Source: a virus. Taken from it: 59,762 bases of DNA. This document shows, piece after piece, positions 14,630-22,371 of the stretch. The position numbers were made by a program, and so were the translations under genes. Each line of letters opens with the position of its first letter. Position 1 is the first letter of the stretch. The notes below the pieces were generated by a model that did no database searches, had not been told where the DNA came from, and saw nothing but the letters and a program-made list of their open reading frames with translations. The DNA is taken from positions 1 to 59,762 of the IMG/VR virus record IMGVR_UViG_3300033148_002141; one strand, given 5' to 3'.

Positions 14630-15163
14630 ATGGCAACCGTAACGAAGAGTACGATCGAGGACGTCCTAAGTACACACGTGGCATGGCTGCGAGGGAGTCC
14701 CCATGGAGTAATGGCCGATTTGCGAAACGCCGATCTGCCAAACGTCGATCTGCGAACCGCCGATCTGCAAAGTGCCGATCTGCGAAACGCCGATCTGCAA
14801 GGAGCCGATTTGCAAACCGCCGATTTGCATAATGCCGATGTGCGATTCACCGATCTGCACAATGCTGATCTGCGAAACGCCGATTTGCATAATGCTGATC
14901 TGCGAAACGCCAACCTACGACGCGCCGCTCTACGCAACGCCAACCTGCAACACGCCGATCTGCAACACGCTGATCTGCGAAACGCCGATCTGCAACACGC
15001 CGATCTGCGAAACGCCACTTTGCAAGGCGCTAATTTGCAAGATGCAGATCTGCGGTTTGCAGATTTGACAAGGACGTCCCTGTGTGGCGCGAACTTCGAT
15101 GGGGCGATAATTATGTATCGTGGTCATGTGGTACGGATTCAATTTCATGTCGTGGATGCCTGA
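14630..15163 (+). CDS. Pentapeptide-repeat protein, A(D/N)LxX type
   Basis: 177 aa from ATG 14630 (AAGAAGGAGAA upstream); the frame opens at 14591 without an SD. After ~40 residues come about 27 units of ADLRN/ADLQH/ANLRR type, the signature of right-handed quadrilateral beta-helices such as MfpA and Qnr that mimic DNA and bind gyrase. The tail GAIIMYRGHVVRIQFHVVDA closes the helix. Binding to host gyrase or another DNA enzyme is possible but unproven. Confidence 0.88.
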   Translation: MATVTKSTIEDVLSTHVAWLRGSPHGVMADLRNADLPNVDLRTADLQSADLRNADLQGADLQTADLHNADVRFTDLHNADLRNADLHNADLRNANLRRAALRNANLQHADLQHADLRNADLQHADLRNATLQGANLQDADLRFADLTRTSLCGANFDGAIIMYRGHVVRIQFHVVDA

Positions 15164-15178
15164 TGGTTGGGAGACGTG

Positions 15179-15403
15179 ATGTCCAAGACGATAGACATCT
15201 GCTGTCGTAGGCTGGCACAACGCAATAAGGAGCTTCGCCGAGCGCTCACCTTGGCTGCGGAACTCATCGCTCGGCCAGAGCGGATTGCCTACGGAGCCGC
15301 GCCAATACGCCACGCGGAACGATACGGATACTACATCGACGGCGAATACTGCGGCCCGGATTTGAAGGAAGCCCTGTTAAGGGCAACAACAGACACCCGA
15401 TGA
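15179..15403 (+). CDS. Hypothetical protein, paralogue of 14289-14594
   Basis: 74 aa from ATG 15179. It keeps the shared module (LRRALTLAAELIA, RIAYGAAP, ERYGYYIDGEYCGPDLKEA) but replaces the acidic N-terminus of its paralogue with a short Cys-containing one (TIDICCRRLAQR). The stop overlaps the methylase start (ATGA). Confidence 0.75.
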   Translation: MSKTIDICCRRLAQRNKELRRALTLAAELIARPERIAYGAAPIRHAERYGYYIDGEYCGPDLKEALLRATTDTR

Positions 15404-16341
15404 AGATCAAAGCCATTGCCCCCTGGTTCGGTGCGAAGCGGACGATCGTGAAGCGAATCGTCGAGGAGATCGGACGTCCCAAGGCGTTCTGGGATTCGAT
15501 GGCCGGTTCACTGTCCGTGACTCTGGCGATGGAGCCGTGCCAGATGGAAACGGTCAACGACCTGCATGGCGACGTAATCAATCTGGGCCGGGTGCTGGCA
15601 TCGGACGCTTGCAAAGACCTGTATGCCCGACTTCAACGCACGCTTATGTGTGATGAACTGTTTTTGGAAGCGAAGGCGATTTGTTGCGAGACGCCATGTG
15701 ACGTGGCCCCGTCGATCCGCGAAGTCAAGCCTTCGCATGTGGAGCGGGCCTTCTACTACATGATTCTCTCTTGGCAGGGCCGCAACGGCGCGGCGGGGAC
15801 CGGCCCGGGAAACCTCACGCCAGTTAGGCGATACACGAGCAACGGTGGTCCGAGCGGCCGGCGGTGGCTCTCGGCTGTCGAGTCCATACCGGCGTGGCAT
15901 CAGCGCTTGCGCGCGGTGGACTTCATGAATGTGGATGCGTTCGATTTGCTGGATCGAGTCGAGGACAAGCAGGGCACCGTGGTGTACAACGACCCGCCCT
16001 ACATCCGCAAGGGGGCGAAGTACGTCTACGATTTTGTCCAGGAGGTATCAATCGAAGAGGCGTTGGCGGATGGTGGCGGTGAGAAAGAAGGCAAACGGAA
16101 CGATCACGTCCGCCTGGCGATTCATCTTCGGCGGTTTCGCAAAACGCGCGTGATCGTGAGTTACTACGACGAACCGGAATTGGACTTGCTCTATCCGGGG
16201 TGGACGAAGCGGCGGCTGGACGTGACGAAAAGCCTAGTTAATCAAGGTATGCGGGATCGGCGTGGCCAGATCGTGAAGACGCCGGAAGTCCTGCTAATTA
16301 ACGGCCCTAGCTACGTGGCCGAACGCTTATTGTTCGATTGA
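15400..16341 (+). CDS. D12-class DNA N6-adenine methyltransferase (Dam-like)
   Basis: 313 aa from ATG 15400. SAM-binding motif I region AIAPWFGAKR at 5-14 and catalytic motif IV NDPPY at 197-201, as in D12-class N6-adenine methyltransferases. SMAGSLSVTLA takes the place of the usual FxGxG motif. The target is unknown. No cognate nuclease lies next to it, so it is an orphan methylase that may protect phage DNA from host restriction or affect replication timing. Confidence 0.9.
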   Translation: MKIKAIAPWFGAKRTIVKRIVEEIGRPKAFWDSMAGSLSVTLAMEPCQMETVNDLHGDVINLGRVLASDACKDLYARLQRTLMCDELFLEAKAICCETPCDVAPSIREVKPSHVERAFYYMILSWQGRNGAAGTGPGNLTPVRRYTSNGGPSGRRWLSAVESIPAWHQRLRAVDFMNVDAFDLLDRVEDKQGTVVYNDPPYIRKGAKYVYDFVQEVSIEEALADGGGEKEGKRNDHVRLAIHLRRFRKTRVIVSYYDEPELDLLYPGWTKRRLDVTKSLVNQGMRDRRGQIVKTPEVLLINGPSYVAERLLFD

Positions 16342-16574
16342 GGAGCACATACCTGGAAGACCACTAATACTTACACCCGATGCTGTTGGACCACAGAGCC
16401 TGTCTGCTGTCTGGCGCAGTTATCATAAGACACTCCGGTTATCATGTCAGCCTACGCGAGCCGGAATAGTGCCGGCAGATAAACGCACGGGATTAGGCGC
16501 CGTTTGGGGCTTCCGTGCTGCGGTTCGATTCCATAGCGTGTCACTTTAGGAACCAATAAAAGGAGGATTGCCCG
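16342..16574. other. Intergenic stretch of about 230 bp
   Basis: No ORF is convincing. It contains a tRNA T-loop-like string (16522-16532) without a matching acceptor stem, and AAAAGGAGG at 16558-16566 serving the next gene. Nothing else was identified. Confidence 0.5.
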
Positions 16575-16841
16575 ATGAGCGAACGGAAAACATCCACGAT
16601 GCGGAACATGCTCGAAGAGCACATACGCGGCTTCGTCCGGAAGAGCGGTGGACGGAAGAAAGTGATTGAAGCGCGCGACGCTATCCAACGTGAGGCGCGG
16701 GACGGCGAGTGCCACTTGTTCCTGGCAAGAATGGCCGAGAGCAAGGTGGGGGCCAAGCAGCTTTGCGCGGCGGCGCTGCTCGGCCTAATTGTTGCCTCGA
16801 TTGTGGCCGAGTCCGATGCGCGGCGTGCGGAGGCGAATTGA
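16575..16841 (+). CDS. Small hypothetical protein, paralogue of 12838-13101
   Basis: 88 aa from ATG 16575 with a strong AAAAGGAGG. A charged N-terminus (MLEEHIRGFVRKSGGRKKV) precedes DGECHLFL, AKQLCAAALLGLIVASIVAE and AEAN, shared with the earlier paralogue. The C-terminal hydrophobic helix may be membrane-associated. Stop and next start overlap (TGATG). Confidence 0.75.
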   Translation: MSERKTSTMRNMLEEHIRGFVRKSGGRKKVIEARDAIQREARDGECHLFLARMAESKVGAKQLCAAALLGLIVASIVAESDARRAEAN

Positions 16842-17224
16842 TGGGCAAAACAGTACAAATCTGCACCGCCGGCGAGTGCGGCGGAGAATGTTACAAATGC
16901 CGCTGCGACAGGCTGGTAGAGCAGAACCAGCAATTGCAGACTCAGTTTGACGATTTGTACACCGCAGTAACCATCACGGCAGATTGGTCACAGATCATTG
17001 ACCGTCGCAACGAACTTCTGCTTCTGAAAGAAACAACGCGCCTCACTTCGGCTCAAGCGGCTGAATTGGACAATCTTGAGCGGTCCGCAGACATCCTGTT
17101 AAGGCTTCTCTGGCATGAAATGTGTTTCTGCTTTGATGCGGGCGTGCTCCGCCCGCATTGTCGAGTGGTACGACGAGCCGACGCGGGCCGCGGAATTGAT
17201 ACGCGAATCGGGAGCGGACATTGA
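16841..17224 (+). CDS. Chimeric Cys-motif/coiled-coil protein
   Basis: 127 aa from ATG 16841. The N-terminus QICTAGECGGECYKCRC matches the gene at 13986. The middle (RRNELLLLKETTRLTSAQAA) matches the gene at 19588. It therefore looks like a recombinant of two families. The last ~35 residues (FDAGVLRPHCRVVRRADAGR) lack coil character and overlap a better-looking frame starting at 17115, so a frameshift near 17115 may have altered the end. Confidence 0.65.
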   Translation: MGKTVQICTAGECGGECYKCRCDRLVEQNQQLQTQFDDLYTAVTITADWSQIIDRRNELLLLKETTRLTSAQAAELDNLERSADILLRLLWHEMCFCFDAGVLRPHCRVVRRADAGRGIDTRIGSGH

Positions 17225-17288
17225 ATTGGCGGATGAGATCGACGCCCCATTCACTGACAAGATCGTCGCCGAATTCGAAGGAGGCTAA
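17115..17288 (+). CDS. Small hypothetical protein, overlapping frame
   Basis: 57 aa reading MKCVSALMRACSARIVEWYD ... AELIRESGADIELADE ... IVAEFEGG, from ATG 17115 to TAA 17286-17288. It overlaps the 3' part of the previous CDS and ends one base before the next ATG. The residue pattern is more protein-like than the overlapping frame. It may be a real coupled gene or the original continuation of the 16841 gene after a frameshift. Confidence 0.45.
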   Translation: MKCVSALMRACSARIVEWYDEPTRAAELIRESGADIELADEIDAPFTDKIVAEFEGG

Positions 17289-17493
17289 ATGTTCTGCGAA
17301 CAATGCGGAACCGAATTCGATGACCCCAGCGACCTCGCCGAATGCCCGCGAATGCGGTCTCCGGATTTGCTACTGGTGCGCACACGAGGACGATTTGTAC
17401 TATTGGGTGTGCGACTTTTGCGATCAGCACCTGAAGGCCGTGGCTTACCGGCGACGATCGGCCAGCGGCGGCGATGAACTGGATGAATGGTGA
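17289..17493 (+). pseudogene. Zinc-ribbon protein split by a frameshift
   Basis: ATG 17289 with GGAGG at 17280-17284 opens MFCEQCGTEFDDPSDLAECP. After about base 17350 the convincing sequence moves to another frame: ECGLRICYWCAHEDDLYYW VCDFCDQHLK, ending at 17493. The switch lies in the repeated GAATGC...GAATGC. Joined, the two frames give CxxC...C...CxxC...CxxC metal-ligand pairs. A sequencing error, a true frameshift mutation or programmed slippage are all possible. Confidence 0.5.
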
Positions 17494-17587
17494 TAGCTAC
17501 TTCGACAGGTGGTGGTATGTATCGCCGGGACCGTTCGGACGGTTCCAGGCCGCGTTGCGGTGACTTTCGTAAAACAGGAGAAACGCG

Positions 17588-18085
17588 ATGTCGTGGAGAA
17601 GTTATCAGCGAGCCGCCGAGTGCGGACCGGTGCGGTTGTTCTTCCAAGTGCTGCCCGCCCTATTGGTTGTGGCAGCCGCGGCGGGCACCGCGATCTATCT
17701 CGCCGGGTGGTTCGGCGAAGGCGCGGCCGTGATGCGGGAGGAGTTCGGGCCGCGGGAGCTTCTGCGGAAGTACGAGTGGTTCAAGGACGCGGCCGCGCAG
17801 TGCGACGCCAAGCTGGCGAGCCTGCGGGCCTACGATGCCCGGCAAAGGGCGATCATCGAGTCGTACGAAGGCGCGAAGCGGTCCGAGTGGTCCCGGGCGG
17901 ATACCGAGCAATTCAATCTCTGGGAATCGGAGAAGGCCGGCATCAAGGCGAGCTACAATCAGTTGGCCGCTGAGTACAACGCCCAGATGGCAAAGTTCAA
18001 TTGGCGATTTTGCGAGGCAGGCCGGTTGCCTGAGGGAGCAACTGAGCCGCTGCCCCGCGAGTTCAAACCCTACGTGGAGGAATGA
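17588..18085 (+). CDS. Membrane-anchored coiled-coil protein
   Basis: 165 aa from ATG 17588 (AACAGGAG upstream). One transmembrane helix at about 18-44 (VLPALLVVAAAAGTAIYLAG), then a long charged helical ectodomain (LLRKYEWFKDAAAQCDAKLA) ending LPREFKPYVEE. Topology resembles inner-membrane spanins or slippage-type anchors, but no lysis enzyme is adjacent. It pairs with the lipoprotein gene that follows. Confidence 0.75.
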   Translation: MSWRSYQRAAECGPVRLFFQVLPALLVVAAAAGTAIYLAGWFGEGAAVMREEFGPRELLRKYEWFKDAAAQCDAKLASLRAYDARQRAIIESYEGAKRSEWSRADTEQFNLWESEKAGIKASYNQLAAEYNAQMAKFNWRFCEAGRLPEGATEPLPREFKPYVEE

Positions 18086-18087
18086 TT

Positions 18088-18627
18088 ATGCGGCGAAATC
18101 GAATGTTGATTGGAATCTCGCCAGGTACGGCGATGGGCGTTATTGCGGCGCTGCTGCTTGCGCCGGCCTTGACCGGTTGCGGGGGAAAGTCGCCCAGTAG
18201 CGGCATCGGCGAAGTGTCGGCGGACATAGAAGTCAATGCCGAGGGGCGTACCTTCGAACAGGAGAACATCAAGCGGCGCCTGGAATTGGAAAACGCGCCC
18301 GGCAGCATCAAGCACCTGTATGTCTTTTCGGCCTACAGCGGACAAGCGATTTTCTATTCTACCGTCGCGGGAAAGGTAACCAGCAGCGGCAAACGGCTGA
18401 CTAACCCGATGACGTTGAAGCGAGGTTGCCTGGGGGGCGAATACGTCCTACCAGCTCTCGGGGAGGACGGAACCTACGGCAGCAGCATCCCATACCTTTA
18501 CTGGTTCGACGCGAAAGGCATCTACCACCAGCACTACGTTACAGGTGGGCAGATCGTCCATCTATCCGATCAGCCCATTGCCGTCAAGAGCGTGATCCTG
18601 AATCTGGAGATTTCTGAGGAGCCATAA
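18088..18627 (+). CDS. Lipoprotein
   Basis: 179 aa. ATG 18088 is chosen over ATG 18082 because GGAGG (18076-18080) is 7 nt before it. A signal peptide with hydrophobic core GVIAALLLAPALTGC gives a type II lipobox LTGC. The mature part is beta-rich (HLYVFSAYSGQAIFYSTVAG, KVTSSGKRL). Phage lipoproteins act in superinfection exclusion or as outer spanins. Placed right after a single-TM protein, either role is possible. Confidence 0.8.
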   Translation: MRRNRMLIGISPGTAMGVIAALLLAPALTGCGGKSPSSGIGEVSADIEVNAEGRTFEQENIKRRLELENAPGSIKHLYVFSAYSGQAIFYSTVAGKVTSSGKRLTNPMTLKRGCLGGEYVLPALGEDGTYGSSIPYLYWFDAKGIYHQHYVTGGQIVHLSDQPIAVKSVILNLEISEEP

Positions 18628-18714
18628 GGAAACCTAAACGACCGACCTGAGCACAAGCAGTCGGGCAGGGAATTGCCACTCGTGTGCTATGCTCACAATG
18701 AAAGGAATGCTCCC

Positions 18715-19575
18715 ATGAAGCCCTACGAACTCACAGACCTGAACGCCCAGATCTACGATGGCTGTCAATCTGGCGAGGGCGTCGAATATACGGCTCTGCC
18801 TGACGGTGATGCTGGGATTGAGCGTCGCCTTGGTTGCTGCCGAGAACGACAAATAATGCGCGAAGCCGAATTGATGACCACGACGACCGTTGTTAGATCA
18901 CAAGATGAGTTGCTGTCATGCTACGACGGCGACGTCGTGATTGAGTGCGAAGTCAATTTGCCGTTACTACCGCTATCGGCGACCGGTTCCCTGACGTTTA
19001 AGCAGCGAATTCTTCTCGGGTCGATCGAAGCCGGCGGGTCACTCAAGGCCCGCAAGGCGATCGAGGTACGCGGGGGAATTAAGGCCCACGGGTGGATCGA
19101 GACCCACAGGTGGCTCACCGCCGGTGGGTCGATCAAGGCTGGCGGGTCGATTAAGGCCCACAAGTTGATTAAGGCCCGCAAATCAATCAAGGCCGGTGGG
19201 GCAATCGAGGCCGACGGGTGGATCGTTGCCGGCAGGTCGATTGTGGCTGGCGAGTGGATTCTGTCGATCCCTTTTGAGGTCCACTGTGACGTCCTGGTGA
19301 CCAAGCTACTACCGTTTGGACGGTCATTCTGGGCGGCAATGCCGCCATTACGGCAATGGGCTTCGCAGATTCTTGACGACGCTTATTGCTGGCAGTATTT
19401 TCGTAATCTTCTCAGCGCAGCCGAACAGCGCAATGTGGTGGCGTGGGACGGCTGGCACCCGATTCTACGGGCGCAGCTCGGCATGTTTTTCGGGCTTCGG
19501 GAGGCCGTGCCGGGCACCGAATTACTGGCCACGCACACGGATGGCGATGCGGAAGTTGCCGCCGCCAATAAGTGA
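18715..19575 (+). CDS. Hexapeptide-repeat (beta-helix) protein with borrowed N-terminus
   Basis: 286 aa from ATG 18715. The first ~28 residues (MKPYELTDLNAQIYDGCQ) match the start of the 19941 gene, then homology stops. From about 100 to 183 run ~13 six-residue units of GSIKAG/GSIKAH/KSIKAG type, probably a left-handed-type beta-helix. The C-terminal domain has WHPILRAQLGMFF. It looks like an in-frame fusion of a gene start to a repeat protein whose own start may be further in (MTTTTVVRSQDELL). Confidence 0.7.
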   Translation: MKPYELTDLNAQIYDGCQSGEGVEYTALPDGDAGIERRLGCCRERQIMREAELMTTTTVVRSQDELLSCYDGDVVIECEVNLPLLPLSATGSLTFKQRILLGSIEAGGSLKARKAIEVRGGIKAHGWIETHRWLTAGGSIKAGGSIKAHKLIKARKSIKAGGAIEADGWIVAGRSIVAGEWILSIPFEVHCDVLVTKLLPFGRSFWAAMPPLRQWASQILDDAYCWQYFRNLLSAAEQRNVVAWDGWHPILRAQLGMFFGLREAVPGTELLATHTDGDAEVAAANK

Positions 19576-19587
19576 GAGGAGCAGTTC

Positions 19588-19929
19588 ATGACGTCCGACG
19601 CCTTCACACTCAAAGACCTTTCATCGCCAGATCGGGAATGCGCGATGCTACAAGACGCCTTGCGGAATCAACTGGTTGAACGCAACGTCAAAGCATACCG
19701 ACAATTAAACCGGCTGGCAGCGGCCGTTATCGCAGTCTGGCCACGCATCACTCGACGCCGCGCCGAACTGATTGATTTGGGGAAAGATTCGCACCTCACT
19801 GCCGCCCAGGCCGACGAACTGCAAAACCTCCAGCGGCTGACTGATGCCCTGATAGACGTTCTTCAGCCCTTCGCACTGGAAGAGGCTGGCGACATCATGG
19901 AAGAACTCAAACGGCGAGACTTGTGGTAG
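19588..19929 (+). CDS. Small helical coiled-coil protein
   Basis: 113 aa from ATG 19588 (AGAGGAGC upstream). Helical, with RRRAELIDLGKDSHLTAAQA and DELQNLQRLTDALIDVL. The latter half is shared with 16841-17224. No Cys motif. Unrecognised function. It is packed within the accessory operon. Confidence 0.7.
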   Translation: MTSDAFTLKDLSSPDRECAMLQDALRNQLVERNVKAYRQLNRLAAAVIAVWPRITRRRAELIDLGKDSHLTAAQADELQNLQRLTDALIDVLQPFALEEAGDIMEELKRRDLW

Positions 19930-19940
19930 GAGACCTCACC

Positions 19941-20609
19941 ATGAAGCTTTACAAGCTCACCGATGAATACGGGCAAACGCATGGCGGTTGCCAATGGGGA
20001 GAAGGTATCGAACATACGGCCAGTGGCGAGGGCCCCCTCTGCCATTCGGGTTGGCTACACGCCTACACGCACCCGCTGCTGGCTGTATTCATGAATCCGA
20101 TCCACGCGAACTTCGAGCGACCACGATTGTGGGAGGCCGACGGGGACGTGGGCATATCCGATGGTAACCTGAAAGTGGGGTGCACGCGACTAAAGACGCT
20201 GCGGGAATTGCCGGTGCCCGAGGTCACGCGCGAGCAGCGGATTCGATTTGCGATAGCCTGCGCATTGCAGGTCTGGGATGACGCGACGTTTCGCAATTGG
20301 GCTTTGGCTTGGCTTGATGGTAGCGATAGATCGGACAATGCGGCCCTGGCGGCGTCGGAGACGGCGCGGGCGAAGGCGGCGTGGGCGAAGGCGGCAAAGG
20401 CGGCAGCGTGGTCGGCGTGGTCGGCATGGTCGGCGTGGGTGGCGGAGGCGGCAGCGTGCGCGGTGAATGCGGTAGCAGAGATAGCGGCGAAGACGGGTGC
20501 GAATATCCCATTCACCGCAATCGCCGAATGGGCGGTCACTGACGAACCGATTCAAGCGCTGGAAGTGACACTTGGGGATACGAGTGATGTCGCTACATCC
20601 CGTAAGTGA
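19941..20609 (+). CDS. Phage domain of unknown function fused to an Ala-rich repeat tail
   Basis: 222 aa from ATG 19941. Residues 1-115 (KLTDEYGQTHGGCQWGEGIE, LCHSGWLHAYTHPLLAVFMN, WEADGDV, LPVPEVTREQRIRFAI) match a domain I have seen in many phage hypothetical proteins. The C-terminal half is Ala/Trp repeat (KAAWAKAAKAAAWSAWSAW) like the WAA family at 11671. A domain chimera; role unknown. Confidence 0.75.
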   Translation: MKLYKLTDEYGQTHGGCQWGEGIEHTASGEGPLCHSGWLHAYTHPLLAVFMNPIHANFERPRLWEADGDVGISDGNLKVGCTRLKTLRELPVPEVTREQRIRFAIACALQVWDDATFRNWALAWLDGSDRSDNAALAASETARAKAAWAKAAKAAAWSAWSAWSAWVAEAAACAVNAVAEIAAKTGANIPFTAIAEWAVTDEPIQALEVTLGDTSDVATSRK

Positions 20610-20679
20610 ACCGATATGATATTGGGCGGCTACCGCCGGCAGTTCATTCAGATGTCCACAATAACAGGAGGCCAACGAG

Positions 20680-20841
20680 ATGTTTCGTTCACTGGCTGTA
20701 ATCGTAATGTGCGCAATTGTCCTGTGGCTGACCTGGACGGCCAGCCAACAACCGCAAGAACCGCGAGAGGGCATCAGGCAAGACGCCGAGCGATTCGTCT
20801 CGCCAATAACAGAAAGGGTAGAGCGATGGCAGAATCGTTGA
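20680..20841 (+). CDS. Small single-TM protein
   Basis: 53 aa from ATG 20680, with ACAGGAGGCC at 20663-20672. The sequence MFRSLAVIVMCAIVLWLTW is a signal anchor, followed by a short polar tail (ERFVSPITERVERWQNR). It overlaps the start of the next small membrane gene by 16 nt. The pair could be holin-like or spanin-like; no enzyme is adjacent. Confidence 0.6.
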   Translation: MFRSLAVIVMCAIVLWLTWTASQQPQEPREGIRQDAERFVSPITERVERWQNR

Positions 20842-20930
20842 TTGCGACTGTGCTGTTCGGCGCGTTTTCGATCGGATGGGCCGTGTGGCTGTTCGTTTAC
20901 ACCGGCCGATTGCATCGCGAGCCGGAATGA
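20826..20930 (+). CDS. Very small single-TM protein
   Basis: 34 aa from ATG 20826: MAESLIATVLFGAFSIGWAV, then WLFVYTGRLHREPE. Almost entirely one transmembrane helix with a polar C-terminus. AAAGGGTAG lies upstream at 20814-20822. It overlaps the previous ORF in another frame. Confidence 0.55.
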   Translation: MAESLIATVLFGAFSIGWAVWLFVYTGRLHREPE

Positions 20931-21059
20931 CGGCAAGGACCGTATCGTGCGAATATTCGAATAGAAGTTTGTGCGAAGCGCGTGGTGGCCGTCTCGCTAC
21001 GTCCAATCTACGCGCGGGGAAAATGCTGTCCGCGCCGCGGCCTGGAAAGAATCAAAACC

Positions 21060-21275
21060 ATGAAGATCACACGCGAATGCCCGACATGCGGGCATAAGTA
21101 TGAAGTCGAGGCGTGTCCGGAATGTGGCGGCACAGGATACGTCCGAAAGCCAAAGAAGACTTTCACCGGCATTCTCCCTGAGCGCCACGTTCCCTGCGCA
21201 GCCTGTGGTGGCACTGGCGAAAAGGATTTCGTATGGCTCAAACAGTTGCTATCGTCGGTGGAGACACAAACATGA
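21060..21275 (+). CDS. DnaJ-type zinc-finger protein
   Basis: 71 aa from ATG 21060. Two CxxCxGxG-like half-sites: CPTCGHKYEVEACPECGGTG and CAACGGTG, the pattern of the DnaJ/Hsp40 central zinc domain. A J-domain is absent, so it is a stand-alone zinc module as in many small phage proteins. The stop overlaps the next start (ATGA). Confidence 0.75.
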   Translation: MKITRECPTCGHKYEVEACPECGGTGYVRKPKKTFTGILPERHVPCAACGGTGEKDFVWLKQLLSSVETQT

Positions 21276-21523
21276 CATTCGATCCCACAACCGAAACCAA
21301 AGAAGAGTTCATGGCCCGCTACCAGGCTGGTACCCCCGCGATGCCCGACATATTTCTGCGGCACTTAATCGCATTGCCTTGCGACTGCGAGGATGGCGGC
21401 GGCCCGACGCATTGGGCTGCCGTGTCTCGTGATCCATTGCACATTCAACAGCATTTGGAGTTGTACGCACCGTCCGGGACGCCTTGGCCGGCAGACATCG
21501 AACAACCCGATTCTCAGGTATGA
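21272..21523 (+). CDS. Hypothetical acidic protein
   Basis: 83 aa from ATG 21272, coupled to the zinc protein by a 4-nt overlap with GGTGGAG upstream. It contains TETKEEFMARYQAG and a Cys pair LPCDCEDGGGPTHW. No family recognised. A longer frame from 21233 lies inside the previous gene. Confidence 0.65.
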   Translation: MTFDPTTETKEEFMARYQAGTPAMPDIFLRHLIALPCDCEDGGGPTHWAAVSRDPLHIQQHLELYAPSGTPWPADIEQPDSQV

Positions 21524-21598
21524 GTGGCGCCAGCTATACCTGGGAATCCCGTCGCGGCAGATGCTCGAACCGGAGGACTCGCAGCGGAGCACCGAAAC

Positions 21599-22291
21599 AT
21601 GCACACACTAACACACATCCTCGACCACCTGAATGCGTCGTTCCATTTTCGGAAGTGGGCTGATACGCAGCCTGACGCCCGCACAGTATGGTTCGCGTGT
21701 CCATGCGGTGACTGGCTGCTGTCGCTGGCAGCCGAGTTGGACATTGACCGCAGAATACTCCTTACCATAGTCTGCGATTGGGCGGAATTGGCTTTGCCAT
21801 ACATGCTTACAAGTGACGAGCATCCGCAGAACGCCATTGCTACGACACGCGCGTGGATTGCCGGCGAAGCGACACTGGAGCAGATACACGATGCCTCTAG
21901 GGCGGTCTGGGAGGAAGCTCTTCCGATTGCTTCCGAAGTTGCGTGGATTGCCAGCGAACTCGATCGGGAGGATGCCCATGCTTTCCGGGCCGCCGTACGG
22001 GCTACCTGGGCCGCGATCGATACTATTCGGGCTGCTCAGGCCGCCGCCGGCGACGTTCAATACGATTTCACTGCCGTCGCCCCCTCCGTTGCTGCGGATG
22101 CCGCTGATGCCGTCGCCGCTGCCGCTGAATCCGACGATATTGACGCCACAACCATCGCCGCTATCCATGCCGATACATTGCGGCAATGCGCTGACATCGT
22201 ACGTTCGCACATAACCTGGGAGCAGGTTGCAGAAGCGATAGAGCGTATGCGTTCACACGGAATGATAGGACGACACTTTACGAAGCAGTAG
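21599..22291 (+). CDS. Ala-rich repeat protein, divergent third copy
   Basis: 230 aa from ATG 21599. The N-terminus aligns with the genes at 11671 and 12255 (ARTVWFACPCGDWLL, VCDWAELALPYM, TTRAWIAGEATLEQI) and the C-terminus keeps LRQCADIVRSHITWEQVAEA. The repeat core is longer and more degenerate (VAADAADAVAAAAESD). Older duplicate of the same family. Function unknown. Confidence 0.78.
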   Translation: MHTLTHILDHLNASFHFRKWADTQPDARTVWFACPCGDWLLSLAAELDIDRRILLTIVCDWAELALPYMLTSDEHPQNAIATTRAWIAGEATLEQIHDASRAVWEEALPIASEVAWIASELDREDAHAFRAAVRATWAAIDTIRAAQAAAGDVQYDFTAVAPSVAADAADAVAAAAESDDIDATTIAAIHADTLRQCADIVRSHITWEQVAEAIERMRSHGMIGRHFTKQ

Positions 22292-22371
22292 GGACGTTTC
22301 CTGACACGAGGCCGGAAGATTGGCGCGAGCCGGCCGGCGGAAGTATTACTCCAACCATTCGAGGAAAAGCC

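Noticed and set aside
16522-16532. tRNA T-loop-like GGTTCGATTCC
   Set aside because: The T-stem has a mismatch and no matching 7-bp acceptor stem, D-arm or anticodon arm could be drawn.
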